A stretch of DNA of 64,000 bases from Mesorhizobium temperatum (GCF_002284575.1 NZ_NPKJ01000057.1:4079-68078); one strand, 5' to 3'. Counted from the first letter of the stretch, positions 44,686 to 54,690 are shown. Notes: generated by a model not told the origin, from the sequence alone. Numbers and translations: made by a program.

Positions 44686-47124
44686 TCAGGCTTTGCGAGA
44701 TCTGGCTGCGGTATGCGCATTCGTGGCTTCGCGCGGCCTTAGCACGCTGTTCGATCTCCCCTTCGGACCGTTCTTCGTGGCTGTTGGCCGTCGTAGGCTT
44801 CTCAGATTTCGCGCGGCTTCGACCATATTGATCAACGCAGGGCGAACCTCCTCCCACTGACGTGTCTTCAACCCGCAATCCGGATTGACCCAAATCTGAT
44901 GGTCGGAAAGGCGCTCTCGAGCGAGCGAAAGCAAGCTCGCCATTTCGTCGGATCCTGGCACGCGCGGCGAGTGGACGTCATATATTCCCGGCCCGATCTC
45001 GTTGGGATAGTCGAAGCCCTGAAAGGCGTCGAGCAGTTCCATCTGCGATCGGGAAGCCTCGATAGAGATCACGTCGGCATCCATATCCACGATCGCATTT
45101 ATGATCTCATTGAACTCGGAATAGCACATATGGGTGTGGATCTGCGTCGCATCGTCCACAGCCGTCGAAGCGAGACGGAAGCACTGGACGGCCCAATCCA
45201 GATAGGATTCCCAGTTGGATTTGCGCAGCGGCAACCGCTCGCGCAGTGCAGCTTCGTCGATCTGGATTATTTGGGCGCCCGCCTTTTCAAGGTCGAGCAC
45301 CTCCTCGCGTATTGCCAAAGCAATCTGACGGCAGACTACGGAGCGCGGAAGGTCGTCGCGCACGAAAGACCAGTTGAGGATGGTCACCGGTCCGGTGAGC
45401 ATCCCCTTCACCGGTCTCTTCGTCAACGATTGGGCGAATTCCCACCACTTCACCGTCATCGGATTGGGCCGCGACACGTCGCCGAATATGATCGGCGGCC
45501 TCACATAGCGCGACCCGTAACTCTGCACCCATGCGTGCTGGGTGAACACGAAACCAGAAAGCTGCTCCGCAAAATATTGCACCATGTCGTTGCGTTCAAA
45601 TTCGCCATGGACCAGCACGTCGAGACCGATTTCCTCTTGCCATCCTATTGCCTCTTCAATCTCCTTCCTCAGGAACAATTCATAGGCGAGGTAGCTAAGT
45701 CGTCCCTTGGCGTGAGCCGCCCGCGCATCGCGCACCTCTTGAGTTTGCGGGAAGGAGCCGATGGTCGTCGTCGGGAAAGGTGGCAGGCGAAGCTTTTCGA
45801 TTTGAAACCGGGTGCGTTCGGCAAAAGCGCTCTTTCGCTGCTTCATGCAGTCGGCGATGCCGGCAAGCTTTCTCTCGACCAGAGGATCATGCACCTTCGG
45901 TGAGGTCGCGCGGGCCACAGCTGCGTCGTCCACGGACCTCAGCTCCGCCGCAACCATATCTCGACCTTCGGACAACGCGCTGGCGAGTACGGTCAGTTCT
46001 TCCATCTTTTGCGTCGCGAATGCGAGCCAGGACTTTATGTCCTGATCAAGTGCGGTTTCCAGCTCGAGGTCGACCGGAACATGCAAAAGGGAGCAAGACG
46101 GAGCGACCTCCACTCGGTCCAGCGGCCAATCCGCGACGATAGGCTTAACCCGGCCGAGAATGGCAGAGAGGTTCGCGCGCCAGACGTTACGGCCGTCAAT
46201 CACACCGAGCGACAGCACCAGGCCCTTCGGCGCAAGTCGGTCGACCAGCTCCAGTTGCTCGGGAGCGCACGCAAGATCGATGTGCAATCCCGCTATCGGC
46301 AGCGAAAGGGCGGTCCCGAGATTGTCGCCCAATGCACCGAAATAAGTAGCCAGCATGATCTTGAGATCGGGCGCAGCTTTGGAGAGCCGATCATAGGCAA
46401 ATTCGAAGGCGGCCTGCTCATTTGGAAGCAGGTCAACAACGAGCGCTGGTTCATCGATTTGGACCCAGTCGGCACCTGCGAGCTTCAGGCGCCGCAGAAG
46501 TTTCTCGTAGACCGACAGCAACTTCGGAAGCAGAGCAATAGGGTTGAAGCCTCGGGCTGACGACTTGGAAAGCTTGAGGAAGGTAATTGGGCCAAGAATC
46601 ACCGGGCGCGTACGGATGCCCAGCGCCCTAGCTTCGAGAAAATGGTCCACCGGCTTCGCCGAGGAAAGGGCAAAGGCCTGGTCATCAGCGAGCTCTGGAA
46701 CGATGTAGTGATAGTTGGTGTCGAACCACTTCGTCATCTCCATCGCTCTCACCGCATGATCCACGCCTGCCGTCGCGCTATCCGCAGCTTCGCCTTGGTG
46801 GCCTCGCGCCATAGCGAAATAAGTATCGAGGGGGATGGGAACATCCCCCTCGCTCCAGCCATAATGTTCCGGCACGGCACCGACCATTACCGCTGTGTCC
46901 AGCACATGATCGTAGAGGGAAAAGTCGTTTGAGGGAATTATGGTTACGCCACGGTCGCATTGCTCGATCCAGTTCGCTTCCCGCAGCGCCCGCGCCGTTT
47001 CGAAAAGGTCATCAGCGGCAGATTTTTGCGACCAGTAGCTTTCGAGCGCGCGCTTCAATTCTCGACGACGGCCGATACGCGGCATGCCGAGCGTTGCAAC
47101 AGGAACTTTCTGCAAGATAGACAT
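44686..47124 (-). CDS. metE: Cobalamin-independent methionine synthase
   Basis: Transfers the methyl group of 5-methyltetrahydropteroyl-triglutamate to homocysteine without B12; cytosolic. Seen: 812 residues. N-terminal folate-domain blocks LGMPRIGRRRELKRALESYW and YTIIPSNDFSLYDHVL-like residues (GVTIIPSNDFSLYDHVLDTA); C-terminal catalytic half begins FPTTTIGSFPQTQEVRDARA with HGEFERNDMVQYFAEQLSGF, the zinc-site HMCYSEFNEI and NPDCGLKTRQW. The Zn ligands (His, Cys, Glu, Cys) are all present. About 35 extra residues follow the usual C-terminus (SLRRPTATKNGPKGRSNSV) and look unstructured. A cobalamin riboswitch precedes the gene, so it is expected to be switched off when B12 is available. Confidence 0.97.
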   Translation of the reverse strand: MSILQKVPVATLGMPRIGRRRELKRALESYWSQKSAADDLFETARALREANWIEQCDRGVTIIPSNDFSLYDHVLDTAVMVGAVPEHYGWSEGDVPIPLDTYFAMARGHQGEAADSATAGVDHAVRAMEMTKWFDTNYHYIVPELADDQAFALSSAKPVDHFLEARALGIRTRPVILGPITFLKLSKSSARGFNPIALLPKLLSVYEKLLRRLKLAGADWVQIDEPALVVDLLPNEQAAFEFAYDRLSKAAPDLKIMLATYFGALGDNLGTALSLPIAGLHIDLACAPEQLELVDRLAPKGLVLSLGVIDGRNVWRANLSAILGRVKPIVADWPLDRVEVAPSCSLLHVPVDLELETALDQDIKSWLAFATQKMEELTVLASALSEGRDMVAAELRSVDDAAVARATSPKVHDPLVERKLAGIADCMKQRKSAFAERTRFQIEKLRLPPFPTTTIGSFPQTQEVRDARAAHAKGRLSYLAYELFLRKEIEEAIGWQEEIGLDVLVHGEFERNDMVQYFAEQLSGFVFTQHAWVQSYGSRYVRPPIIFGDVSRPNPMTVKWWEFAQSLTKRPVKGMLTGPVTILNWSFVRDDLPRSVVCRQIALAIREEVLDLEKAGAQIIQIDEAALRERLPLRKSNWESYLDWAVQCFRLASTAVDDATQIHTHMCYSEFNEIINAIVDMDADVISIEASRSQMELLDAFQGFDYPNEIGPGIYDVHSPRVPGSDEMASLLSLARERLSDHQIWVNPDCGLKTRQWEEVRPALINMVEAARNLRSLRRPTATKNGPKGRSNSVLRPREATNAHTAARSRKA

Positions 47125-47199
47125 ACCATACCCCGATGATTAAGGCGTGGATGCAAGGCAGACGTGGCAAGCAGGCACAACGCCAGTTGCCGCGGCCGC

Positions 47200-47400
47200 C
47201 GCCTGTGGACCTTGTCGCCATGGCAGGTCTCCTGGCTCACGGATCGTCACCTGTGCCCGTCTTCCCAAGGCTATTTACCTCAGTGACTGCGGTACGACAC
47301 GCGGCTCCGAACGGCTCCACTCGCTACCCTGAGAAGCGGGAACAACGAACCTACTGAGGCCGGCGGTCTGCCCTGCGGATTGTCCTTGAATTGCCGTCAA
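47200..47400 (-). promoter_or_regulatory. Cobalamin (AdoCbl) riboswitch upstream of metE
   Basis: Seen on the minus strand: the B12 box AGCCAGGAGACCTGCCA (complement of 47221-47237), preceded by GACGATCCGTG, GGGAAGACGGGC and a CCGCAGTCACTG element in the order expected for rhizobial cobalamin riboswitches. Known: these fold around adenosyl- or methylcobalamin and block expression of B12-independent enzymes. About 75-100 bases separate the box from the metE start. Outer limits are approximate. Confidence 0.9.
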
Positions 47401-47835
47401 GCAGGTTAAGCGTTTTTATTGCCAATGCTGCTACCCTCCGTTGCATGCTGTGTGCGGCGGTCTGAGCGTAAATGGTGTAAATTGGTGTAAGCTCTTAGCC
47501 GTGCCTGACCTCAGACTTTGCCGATGAGCGTATCATTGTCAGCATTTTCCTGTGGCAAAGATTTGTGAATTTATTTGAAAGTTCTGTTGCATCGCGCTCA
47601 CGTGGCTTTGCAATCAATTTCCCGCTCTAGGCTATTTGCTCCTTAGTCTTTGGTACTCATGAACAGCATCGCATCCTCTGCGATCGCTCTCGTGATCGGT
47701 GACCGCATAGGAGTCCACGGGACCCATGCAGTAACTTCGCCTGCGCCTCGAAACTCTGCTGGCTCAGCGTTGTGCGTTTGTGGAAAGTGGTAATCCGCCC
47801 AGTGTCACAAACCTGCATTCGGTGTTCCGTATAGC
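47401..47835. other. Intergenic, no gene recognised
   Basis: Contains the presumed metE promoter (minus strand, left side) and the promoter of the gene at 47836. A short direct repeat GGTGTAAATTGGTGTAAG occurs near 47473-47491. No tRNA or open frame of note. Confidence 0.4.
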
Positions 47836-48405
47836 ATGGCGATGATCATACGCTGTCTCGTCATCATCGACCTGCTCAATGACCATCTTGACCGCTGGGA
47901 TACGGACAAAGTCAGCCGACTGGTTCAGAATACCAATAGGCTAGTAAGTGCCTTCAGAAGGTCACATCTCCCAGTGATCTGGATACGACAGGCGTTCCGC
48001 CCCGATCTCAGCGACGCATTTCTTGAAATGCGCGATAAACGCGTCGCTATTGCCATTGAGGGCACGAGAGGTGCCCAGCTTCACGCCGGGCTTGATTGGC
48101 ATCCAAAGGACGCGACAATCATCAAAAAACGCTACAGCGCGTTCTTCAAGACAGAACTTGAGGAGCTCCTAGCGGAATTTGGTGTTGGTGAATTGGTTCT
48201 GTGCGGCGTCAACACTCACGCCTGTATCCGAATGGCCGCGATAGACGCCTATCAACGGGACTTCCGCGTCGTCTTGGCAGAGGAATGCATCGGCTCCTAC
48301 GACGAAGAGCACGCGCGCGTCTCACTGGATTACATGAATGGAAAAATTGCCACGGTGGCGACTGTTCCTAAGATCATTGAGGCTCTCAGTCCGAATGGGC
48401 AGTGA
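47836..48405 (+). CDS. Isochorismatase-like cysteine hydrolase
   Basis: Predicted amidase/hydrolase of the isochorismatase fold. Seen: 189 residues; catalytic triad positions are Asp in CLVIIDLLNDHL, Lys in IIKKRYSAFFKTEL and Cys in LCGVNTHACIRMAAIDAYQR, all conserved. The length is normal. The substrate could be nicotinamide, ureidoacrylate, carbamoylsarcosine or another amide; motifs do not decide. It is followed after 70 bases by an epimerase pseudogene. Confidence 0.85.
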   Translation: MAMIIRCLVIIDLLNDHLDRWDTDKVSRLVQNTNRLVSAFRRSHLPVIWIRQAFRPDLSDAFLEMRDKRVAIAIEGTRGAQLHAGLDWHPKDATIIKKRYSAFFKTELEELLAEFGVGELVLCGVNTHACIRMAAIDAYQRDFRVVLAEECIGSYDEEHARVSLDYMNGKIATVATVPKIIEALSPNGQ

Positions 48406-48476
48406 GATCGCCGAAACGACGCTTGTCCGCCGCACGCTTGCCGGCCCGATGTCGACCCTGGAGGAATACAAGGCAT

Positions 48477-49417
48477 GAGGGCGCTTGTCATAGGGGGGGT
48501 CTGGCTTCGTCGGACACGCGGTGGTGCGCGCCTTGCTGTCCGAGGGGCAGGCGGTTAGCGTGCTTAATCGTGGTAACCGCCCGCTGGACATGTCGAACAG
48601 CTGACCGCCGACCGCAACGACGCCAAAGCTGTCGCTACCGCTGTGGACGGCAAGTGCTTCGACTGTCTGGTCGACACCAACGCCTATACCAGTGAGCAGG
48701 CCGGCATTATGGTGTCGGCCCTGGCGGGCCGGGTCAAGCAGGCGGCAGTGATCTCGAGCGCCGCGGTTTATGCCGACGGCGCGGCGACCCCGGCTCGGGA
48801 AATCGACGCGATAGGTGGCGGCTCGGCATGGGCCGAATACGGGCGCGGCAAGGTCGAGGTTGAAGAGATATCAACTGCGGGCTTTCACGTCTGCGCGGCA
48901 TTCTGCCCACCTTACATATGCGGCCCCAACAACGATCTCGATCGCGAAAGCTGGTTTTTCCGACGCATATGGCACGGGCGCCCGGTTCTGGTGCCCGGCT
49001 CCGGCAGTGCGCTGTATCAGTTCCTGCACGAAGACGATCTGGGCACGGCCATCACGACGTGGCTGGCTAGGCCCAGGACGCGGCAACGCCGGCCTTCGCC
49101 GCCTACAATCTCGCCGATCCTGAATTGGTGACATCGGCCGAACTGACCGCGCTTCTGGCGCGCGTCGCGGCCCGAAAGGTCGAGATGCACTGCGTCGGCA
49201 CGGCGGCTGGCGACAGAAAACCAAGGGAGTGGTTTCCCTCCGGGATGTCGACTGCGCGGTCGACCCGAGTCAGTTCATGAATGCCTATGGCTGGTCTCCG
49301 GGTGCGCCGCTGGAGCAGCGTTTCGCCGAGGCTCTGCGCTCGCTCGAAAGCCGCGGTGCTCTGGCGGAAGACGACTGGACCCCGCTTGAGGCGAACTCGC
49401 TGGAAAAACTGTCTTGA
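48477..49417 (+). pseudogene. NAD-dependent epimerase/dehydratase, frameshifted
   Basis: Seen: MRALVIGG then a frame change and VSVLNRG-type residues (SVLNRGNRPL), then DCLVDTNAYTSEQAGIMVSA, VKQAAVISSAAVYADGAATP, YICGPNNDLDRESWFFRRIW and QFLHEDDLGTAITTW. Another shift near 49090 leads to AYNLADPELVTSAELTALLA and SQFMNAYGWSPGAPLEQRFA. This is a complete extended SDR protein scattered over three frames. The active-site YxxxK is YGRGKVE. Not functional as read. Confidence 0.8.
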
Positions 49418-49725
49418 GCCCGGCGTGTCTTCGCGGCCGTCGCGCCTCCACCGAACTCCTTTATGGCCTAATCGGCCCGCAGCTGCGATTTTGGCCAAAT
49501 TGTGGAACGTTGCCGGAACGGATTGACCGGTATGGCGTCGGCGCTTGAGAATTCACTCTTGGAAGAGGGAGTGACCTTAAGTTGGCCTAGTCGTGACTAG
49601 TCGCTAGAAGCCAACCTGTTGATATCGCTGGTTTTTGCTTAACCACAGCTATTCAACTGATCTGTCGGACGGCTTCTAACGGTTAGTATGGCCATCGCCC
49701 ATCTAATCAAAGGACCGCTCCGCAA
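49418..49725. other. Intergenic, possible integration boundary
   Basis: No gene. It separates the epimerase pseudogene from a truncated integrase. No tRNA 3' end or clear attachment repeat could be identified here. Confidence 0.35.
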
Positions 49726-50170
49726 ATGGCACGCAAAATAGACGATCTTAACCGCGAACTCCGCAACCGCATTAGGGTGGGCAAACCCAATCTCTGGTCG
49801 CACGGCAACGGCTTGTGCTTTGCGCTGGCAAAGAACGGAAAGGCGTCATGGGTTATCCGCTACACCGTCAACGCGAAGCGCCGCGTTATGACCGTGGAAG
49901 CCCATGCGGTCCCTATCGGCGAACGCAAGCTGAAAGAGCTAGAGATGGTCGCGCTCGAATATCGCGACAAAGTGAAAGCCGGGATCGATCCGCTCGCAAT
50001 GCGCGAGGCACCCGCGAACCGCTCGAAAGGCACAGCAGGCGACACTTTTGAAACCGGGGCTCGCGACTACATCGCAACCCATAGCGCCAACTGGCGCAAT
50101 GCCAAACACTCGGCGCAGTGGACGGCGACACTTGAAACTTACGTGTTTCCGAAGATCGGGCAGTCATTGC
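49726..50170 (+). pseudogene. Phage integrase (arm- and core-binding domains), truncated
   Basis: Seen: about 150 residues with an arm-type N-terminus (LWSHGNGLCFALAKNGKASW, GERKLKELEMVALEYRDKVK) and the start of the core-binding domain (RDYIATHSANWRNAKHSAQW, YVFPKIGQ). A frame break at about 50165 leads into HEISVDDMLSVLQ and the catalytic domain is gone. Marks a former prophage or island edge. Confidence 0.8.
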
Positions 50171-50312
50171 CCTCATGAAATCAGCGTTGACGATATGCTG
50201 TCGGTTTTGCAGCAGCCGCACATTCGACGCGGATGGGCGCTTCAACGAAGAAAACGCCGGATGATTTGTTCAAAGGAAGCATGGAACAAATCCAAGCTCG
50301 TATCAATTTGAT

Positions 50313-51145
50313 TCAATGCGGAAGCCGAAGCGCAACGCGGGCTTAACCCGGCGATCAGTGATTATGGATTTGCGGTAGAAAAAGCCCGGATCGAACAACA
50401 GCTTTTGAACGATGCGAAACGGGCGGGTGTCGAAGTTACTCCCGAACTCGCCGCACAAATCGACGTGCTTGCGGGCAACTATGCCAAGGCGTCCGCAGCG
50501 GCGAATGAGTTGGAAGCCAGCCAAAAGAAGGCGGCGGATGCAGCGCGAGAATTCGGCGCGTTTAGCCGGGAAATAATGGGCGGCTTTGTCTCCGATCTTC
50601 GCAACGGATTGAAAAGCGGTGAAGGCTTTTGGGAAAGCTTCAAAAACGCTGCAATGAACGCGTTGGATAGCATCGTTGATAAGCTGCTAAACAACGTTCT
50701 GGACGCGCTGTTTCAAGTCAACTCGGCTAGTGGCGGTGGTGGTGGCATTCTCGGAAGTATTCTCGGCTTGTTCGGCGGCGGTGGCGGTGCAAGCGCCTTC
50801 ACGTTCGCGGCTGGCGCTGGTCTATGGGCCAAGGGCGGCGCGTTCGCCGATGGTATCAGCGGCCATTCTAATTCGATTGTATCAAGCCCGACGATGTTCG
50901 CCTTCGCGAACGGCGCGGGTATCATGGGCGAAGCCGGGCCGGAGGCGATCATGCCGCTTCAACGCGGCCCAGACGGCTCGCTAGGCGTCCAGATGCACGG
51001 CGGGAAGGTTCCGCAGCCTGTAAACAACAACAATGTTGACGTGACGAACGTTTATCAAATCAGCGGTGCAATAAGCGTGAAGACATCGTTGCGGAAATTA
51101 GAAATGCGGCAGAACAAACCGTTGAAACGACCAAGAAATCAATGA
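50313..51145 (+). pseudogene. Phage tail tape-measure protein, C-terminal fragment
   Basis: Seen: about 276 residues from NAEAEAQRGLNPAISDYGFA, alpha-helical until DALFQVNSASGGGGG, then a glycine-rich and hydrophobic segment (LGSILGLFGGGGGASAFTFA) and GIMGEAGPEAIMPLQRGPDG, the conserved end of lambda-type tape-measure proteins. No start and no neighbouring tail genes. The last 20 residues appear frameshifted. Confidence 0.75.
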
Positions 51146-51233
51146 TCGGTTGGTTGAACCAATACTCGCAAGATGGGTCGTTCGCATGACAATTGATGTA
51201 GCATAGAGCTTCGTTTTGAGCCACGCCGTGGAC

Positions 51234-51620
51234 CTATTTATGGCTCAACGCCGCACCAGTCAAGGCGATAATGCCGCTTGACGAATACAATACAAAGAAT
51301 AGTATCAAAAAGCCGAAAGCCTTTTTTAGCGCCGAGCTATCCCCAAATTGAACCCTCGGAAAATAGATATCAACAATCCTATTTACTACAACAATAATTC
51401 GTATGAACAGGAACACCGAAAAAACTATCAGCCCAACCAGTGGCAGCATACGTATGATCGCATCGAATGCTGATTGGCTCGTTGTGACCACATACTTTGC
51501 ACCGACAAACGATGCGATGGCAAATCCCAGTGCCGTCAGAGCCATTCGTGCCAAATCGAACCATGGCTTTTCACGGTCAAGTACATCTTGAATTTCTTTA
51601 GCAGACATCGCGCGACTCAC
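51234..51620 (-). CDS. Small membrane protein, unknown function
   Basis: Not recognised. Seen: 128 residues with MSAKEIQDVLDREKPWFDLA, then hydrophobic segments near 26-45, 60-80 (LPLVGLIVFSVFLFIRIIVV) and 103-122, so three membrane helices. Lower GC than its surroundings. It lies 50 bases downstream of the MltR-like gene on the same strand, and could be its partner in a small cargo module. Confidence 0.6.
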   Translation of the reverse strand: MSRAMSAKEIQDVLDREKPWFDLARMALTALGFAIASFVGAKYVVTTSQSAFDAIIRMLPLVGLIVFSVFLFIRIIVVVNRIVDIYFPRVQFGDSSALKKAFGFLILFFVLYSSSGIIALTGAALSHK

Positions 51621-51669
51621 GTTGAAGCGACCGCAGCATAAGGCTTTTCAAAGTCGCTGAAATGGACGA

Positions 51670-52197
51670 TCAGCGCCGCCACGTCCGTTTGGTCAAACGC
51701 TCAACACCGACATAGTGGGAGCGGTTGACCAACGCCAATGCAAGCCCGACCGCTGCGGACGAGAACAGACCAAAAGCATTCACTTCAACATTGCCATACG
51801 GCTTAGCGGAGTGATGCAAATTGTTGCATAGGTCCGCAACTTTACGGTCATCGAATGAGACACGATGACTGTGAGCGAATTCGTTGCGAATTTTGCGCAG
51901 CGTGTCGCAATCGTTCCTTTCCACGTCCGAAAGCAGACCTAGGCAATGCGCGGCTTTGATCCGTGCGGAGAACGACCCAAGCGGCGCATTGAAGCCGTCC
52001 AGCAGAAGGGCTTTGTCGGAATCTTCGATCAAATATGCGTCGATGATGCCCCGCAATTGCTCATCCAGATATGCACACGCGACCATCACCGCGCCTCTTG
52101 GACTTTCGGCATTGTGCGTATCGAGGAAGGGCAAAAACTCTTTCAGATGAGGATGCGATTTTAGCAGTTCATCGTTCAGCACAGTGTCCCATGGCAT
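51670..52197 (-). CDS. MltR-like (mannitol repressor family) protein
   Basis: Seen: 175 residues, all-helical; FNAPLGSFSARIKAAHCLGL and RKIRNEFAHSHRVSFDD match the MltR/HEPN-like signature (RxxxH near the RNEFAH block). Known: MltR represses mannitol genes in Escherichia coli, but most relatives are uncharacterised and several sit on mobile elements. No mannitol genes are near. With the downstream membrane protein it lies between prophage and Tn3 remnants, as cargo genes often do. Function here is open. Confidence 0.7.
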   Translation of the reverse strand: MPWDTVLNDELLKSHPHLKEFLPFLDTHNAESPRGAVMVACAYLDEQLRGIIDAYLIEDSDKALLLDGFNAPLGSFSARIKAAHCLGLLSDVERNDCDTLRKIRNEFAHSHRVSFDDRKVADLCNNLHHSAKPYGNVEVNAFGLFSSAAVGLALALVNRSHYVGVERLTKRTWRR

Positions 52198-52306
52198 CGC
52201 TGTCGCCCCTACTGGTTAGCAGATTGGTTAGTACCCTTCTAACCTATCGCTGCCAAAAGCCCGGAAAATAAAGGGATTTCAGGGATTGACTGGCGGAGGG
52301 AGTGGT

Positions 52307-52513
52307 ATGGGTTTGCGTGTTTCGCTCGAGGCGTTGACCGGGGAGTGGAGCCTCTCTTTTGCCGACATCGACTTTTTGAACGTCAAGGCGGCCGGGTCGA
52401 GGCTTGGACTGGCGGTTCAACTGAAGTTCTTCGCCGCGTACGGATATTTCTGCGCGGCGGCTGAGGCTCCCGACGAGGCGGTTTCGTATCTGGCCGAGCA
52501 GCTTGGCGTATGA
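52307..52513 (+). pseudogene. Tn3-type transposase, N-terminal fragment (DUF4158)
   Basis: Seen: about 68 residues with LTGEWSLSFADIDFLNVKAA, RLGLAVQLKFFAAYGYF and AVSYLAEQLGV, the start of Tn3-family TnpA. It ends at TGA, directly overlapping the recombinase remnant. The catalytic part is missing. Confidence 0.7.
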
Positions 52514-53209
52514 TTTTTCGGGGCGTTCAGGGCGGCGCCATTGCGCCGAGATTTTGCGCCTTGCAGTTCGACCGGTTCCTGCAGTTGAACCCGCAACTGG
52601 AAACCGAGCCGCTGAGCGTGATGATCGATCAATGGGCTGCGACGAAGGGCACGCGCAACCATGCGTACGAGCGCGAAAACTCGAGCGCGCCTTCGCGAAA
52701 ATCCTACGGCACCGTGACCCGTCGATTCCCCCGTCCCGACCGGACCCGAGACCTCGGAAGGAAGTGGCCAGGCAATGGCGAAAGCCCCATATCTACTCAT
52801 CTGCCGACGTGCGGCGGATGCTCGACATTGCCCGTTCCTATCCATCGCCGCGGGCTGCACTTCGTCAGGAGAGCATGTATACCATGTGTTGCTGGCTTAT
52901 TGCGCGGGTCTACGGCGGGGCGAATTGACCCAACTTGATCTTGGTGACGTTAATCTCGGCGACGGCACCATCACGGTTCGGCAGACAAAGTTCTTCAAGA
53001 CCCGGATCCTGCCGCTTCCCGACAGTGTAATGGCCGAACTTCGGACCTATATGGCTGCACGGCGTCGGGTCGGCGCATCGCAGGCTCCTCACTCCGCCCT
53101 GTTCTGGCACGAGCAAGGCAGTTCCCGCTACACGCCAGAAATGATCACCTGGCTGCTAACGGACGTCATACGTCGTGCTGGGTTGAAGCCATTGCGAGGA
53201 CAGCGGTGA
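52510..53209 (+). pseudogene. Tyrosine recombinase, frameshifted
   Basis: Seen: QFDRFLQLNPQLETEPLSVM in one frame, then in the next AYCAGLRRGELTQLDLGDVN with the first catalytic Arg, GTITVRQTKFFKTRILPLPD (Lys), and TPEMITWLLTDVIRRAGLKP. The HxxR and nucleophile Tyr are absent because the sequence stops before them. At least two frame changes occur between 52640 and 52890. Confidence 0.8.
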
Positions 53210-53251
53210 AAAGCACAACACGCTTACCACACCAGCGACCGTCTCCGGAAT

Positions 53252-53728
53252 TCAGGTGATCTTCAGGCCAATCTTGCGGCGCTTCGCCGGCGCCGGCGGA
53301 GCAACTGGCTCAGGCGCTGCCGCCTTTCTTCCCAGGCCGCTCGCCTTCGCCAGCTGAGAACGCGTTGCCGCATAGTTCGGAGCAACCATCGGATAGTCAG
53401 CGGGCAGGCCCCACTTTGCGCGGTATTCATCCGGTGTCAGATTATAGTGCGTGCCAATGTGCCGCTTGAGCGATTTGAACTTCTTGCCGTCGTCCAGGCA
53501 GATGATGAAATCCGGCGTCACCGATTTCTTGATCGGAACCGCCGGCGCGCGCTTTTCTTCCAGCTGGGGCTCAGGTGCTGCCTGCAGCTTGCTGACTGCG
53601 GCAAAGGTATCGGCAATCACGCGGCCGAGTTCAGACACCGGGAGCGGATTGTTGCTGACATAGGCGGCAACGATGTTCGCGGTCAGCTCCAGGAGTTCAG
53701 TTTCGGACGCGGCAATCTCTTCAGGCAT
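53252..53728 (-). CDS. mucR: MucR/Ros-family transcriptional regulator
   Basis: Known: MucR/Ros proteins are single-zinc-finger regulators that silence exopolysaccharide, motility and symbiosis genes in rhizobia. Seen: 158 residues; helical N-terminus (ELLELTANIVAAYVSNNPLP), then the finger IICLDDGKKFKSLKRHIGTH with Cys-Leu-Asp-Asp in place of CxxC, and His-Ile-Gly-Thr-His, followed by TPDEYRAKWGLPADYPMVAP and a basic tail KRRKIGLKIT. The second finger Cys is Asp, a variant known in Mesorhizobium-type Ros homologues. A 170-bp copy of its 3' end lies at 14837-15008. Intact and probably functional. Confidence 0.9.
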   Translation of the reverse strand: MPEEIAASETELLELTANIVAAYVSNNPLPVSELGRVIADTFAAVSKLQAAPEPQLEEKRAPAVPIKKSVTPDFIICLDDGKKFKSLKRHIGTHYNLTPDEYRAKWGLPADYPMVAPNYAATRSQLAKASGLGRKAAAPEPVAPPAPAKRRKIGLKIT

Positions 53729-54061
53729 TTGCGAATTCTCACGATGTTTCGTTCTTTGCGATCCCCAGCGCGATCTCGCTACAGGAAACTTAGCCGGCCG
53801 TACAGGACCGGAAGTCGCGGATGACGATCCTCGCTGCCTGCGGAGCGGTGCAGAGCCATGGGCGAGGTCATTCGCACTTGGCTCCCATGGCAGGATCCAA
53901 CCCCGCTCCTATCGGCTATTTCTTGGTCCAATCCCGACCTCTCCGATCAACCCGCAAGGGGTTCGCTACGCGAGCGTGCGGCCTTGATGCCCGGGCGGGC
54001 TTCTTTGCGCTCTGGGAGGATTTGCTCACCATGGTTCATAGTGGCGGCCATGGAGATCGCC
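53729..54061. other. MucR upstream region, no gene recognised
   Basis: Contains the presumed mucR promoter. A plus-strand frame across 53821-54120 lacks a ribosome binding site and normal composition and is not taken as a gene. Confidence 0.4.
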
Positions 54062-54253
54062 TCAGAAGCGGCGCCCAATCGGAAACATTAGCACCTCCGC
54101 GTTTTGGTGTGGCTGCTTGAACTCTTCGACGGCAACCGCCTCAATTAACAGGTCCAAGGCTTCGCGCCCCCTCCGGCTCATCGGGTCATCGCCACGAAGG
54201 TAGTGATACGCTCGATCTAAATGCACTCGGGCGGCGGAAAAATCGCTTGTCAT
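54062..54253 (-). CDS. Small hypothetical protein
   Basis: Not recognised. Seen: 63 residues (MTSDFSAARVHLDRAYHYLR then MSRRGREALDLLIEAVAVEE), helical, ending EVLMFPIGRRF, with GAGAGGGTCAT directly before the ATG. Composition and ribosome binding site suggest a real protein. Confidence 0.55.
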   Translation of the reverse strand: MTSDFSAARVHLDRAYHYLRGDDPMSRRGREALDLLIEAVAVEEFKQPHQNAEVLMFPIGRRF

Positions 54254-54379
54254 ATGACCCTCTCAGTAGCCGCCCGCATTAGCCGTCTACGAGGTGAGGG
54301 TCGCGCAATCGTCAATATCCACAGACGGATTTGATTTAAATCGGGGATGATCGGGGGAGTAGCCAGGACGCCGGCTGCC

Positions 54380-54690
54380 TTTTGCGAGAAATTGCTTGCA
54401 TTCGAACAGGATCGCCCGGACGACGGCGAAGGCGCCCGGACCGCTCAGAGCCTTCTTCCTGCGCATTCGCAACAAGTGCGGCCATCAGGTTGCGGCGGTC
54501 GCCGTCGCCCCCAAGCTCGCCATGCTGATCTGGTACACGCTGACGAAGCAGGAGGACTATCTTGTGGGTGAGGCTGCGTTGGTGGCAGCGAAGCAGCGAC
54601 AACTCGCCCTCAAGGCCGGCGCGCCCAACGAACGCGGTGTTGGTCGTCGCGGTTCAGCCTACGCCTACAATGTCAGGAATTGCGCAACCG
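54380..54690 (+). pseudogene. IS110-family transposase, C-terminal fragment
   Basis: Seen: GPLRAFFLRIRNKCGHQVAA then VAPKLAMLIWYTLTKQEDYL and LALKAGAPNERG, the last third of an IS110 transposase. N-terminus absent. Confidence 0.75.

Noticed and set aside
44899..45903. 334-codon plus-strand frame inside metE
   Set aside because: Antisense to the catalytic half of methionine synthase; no family character.
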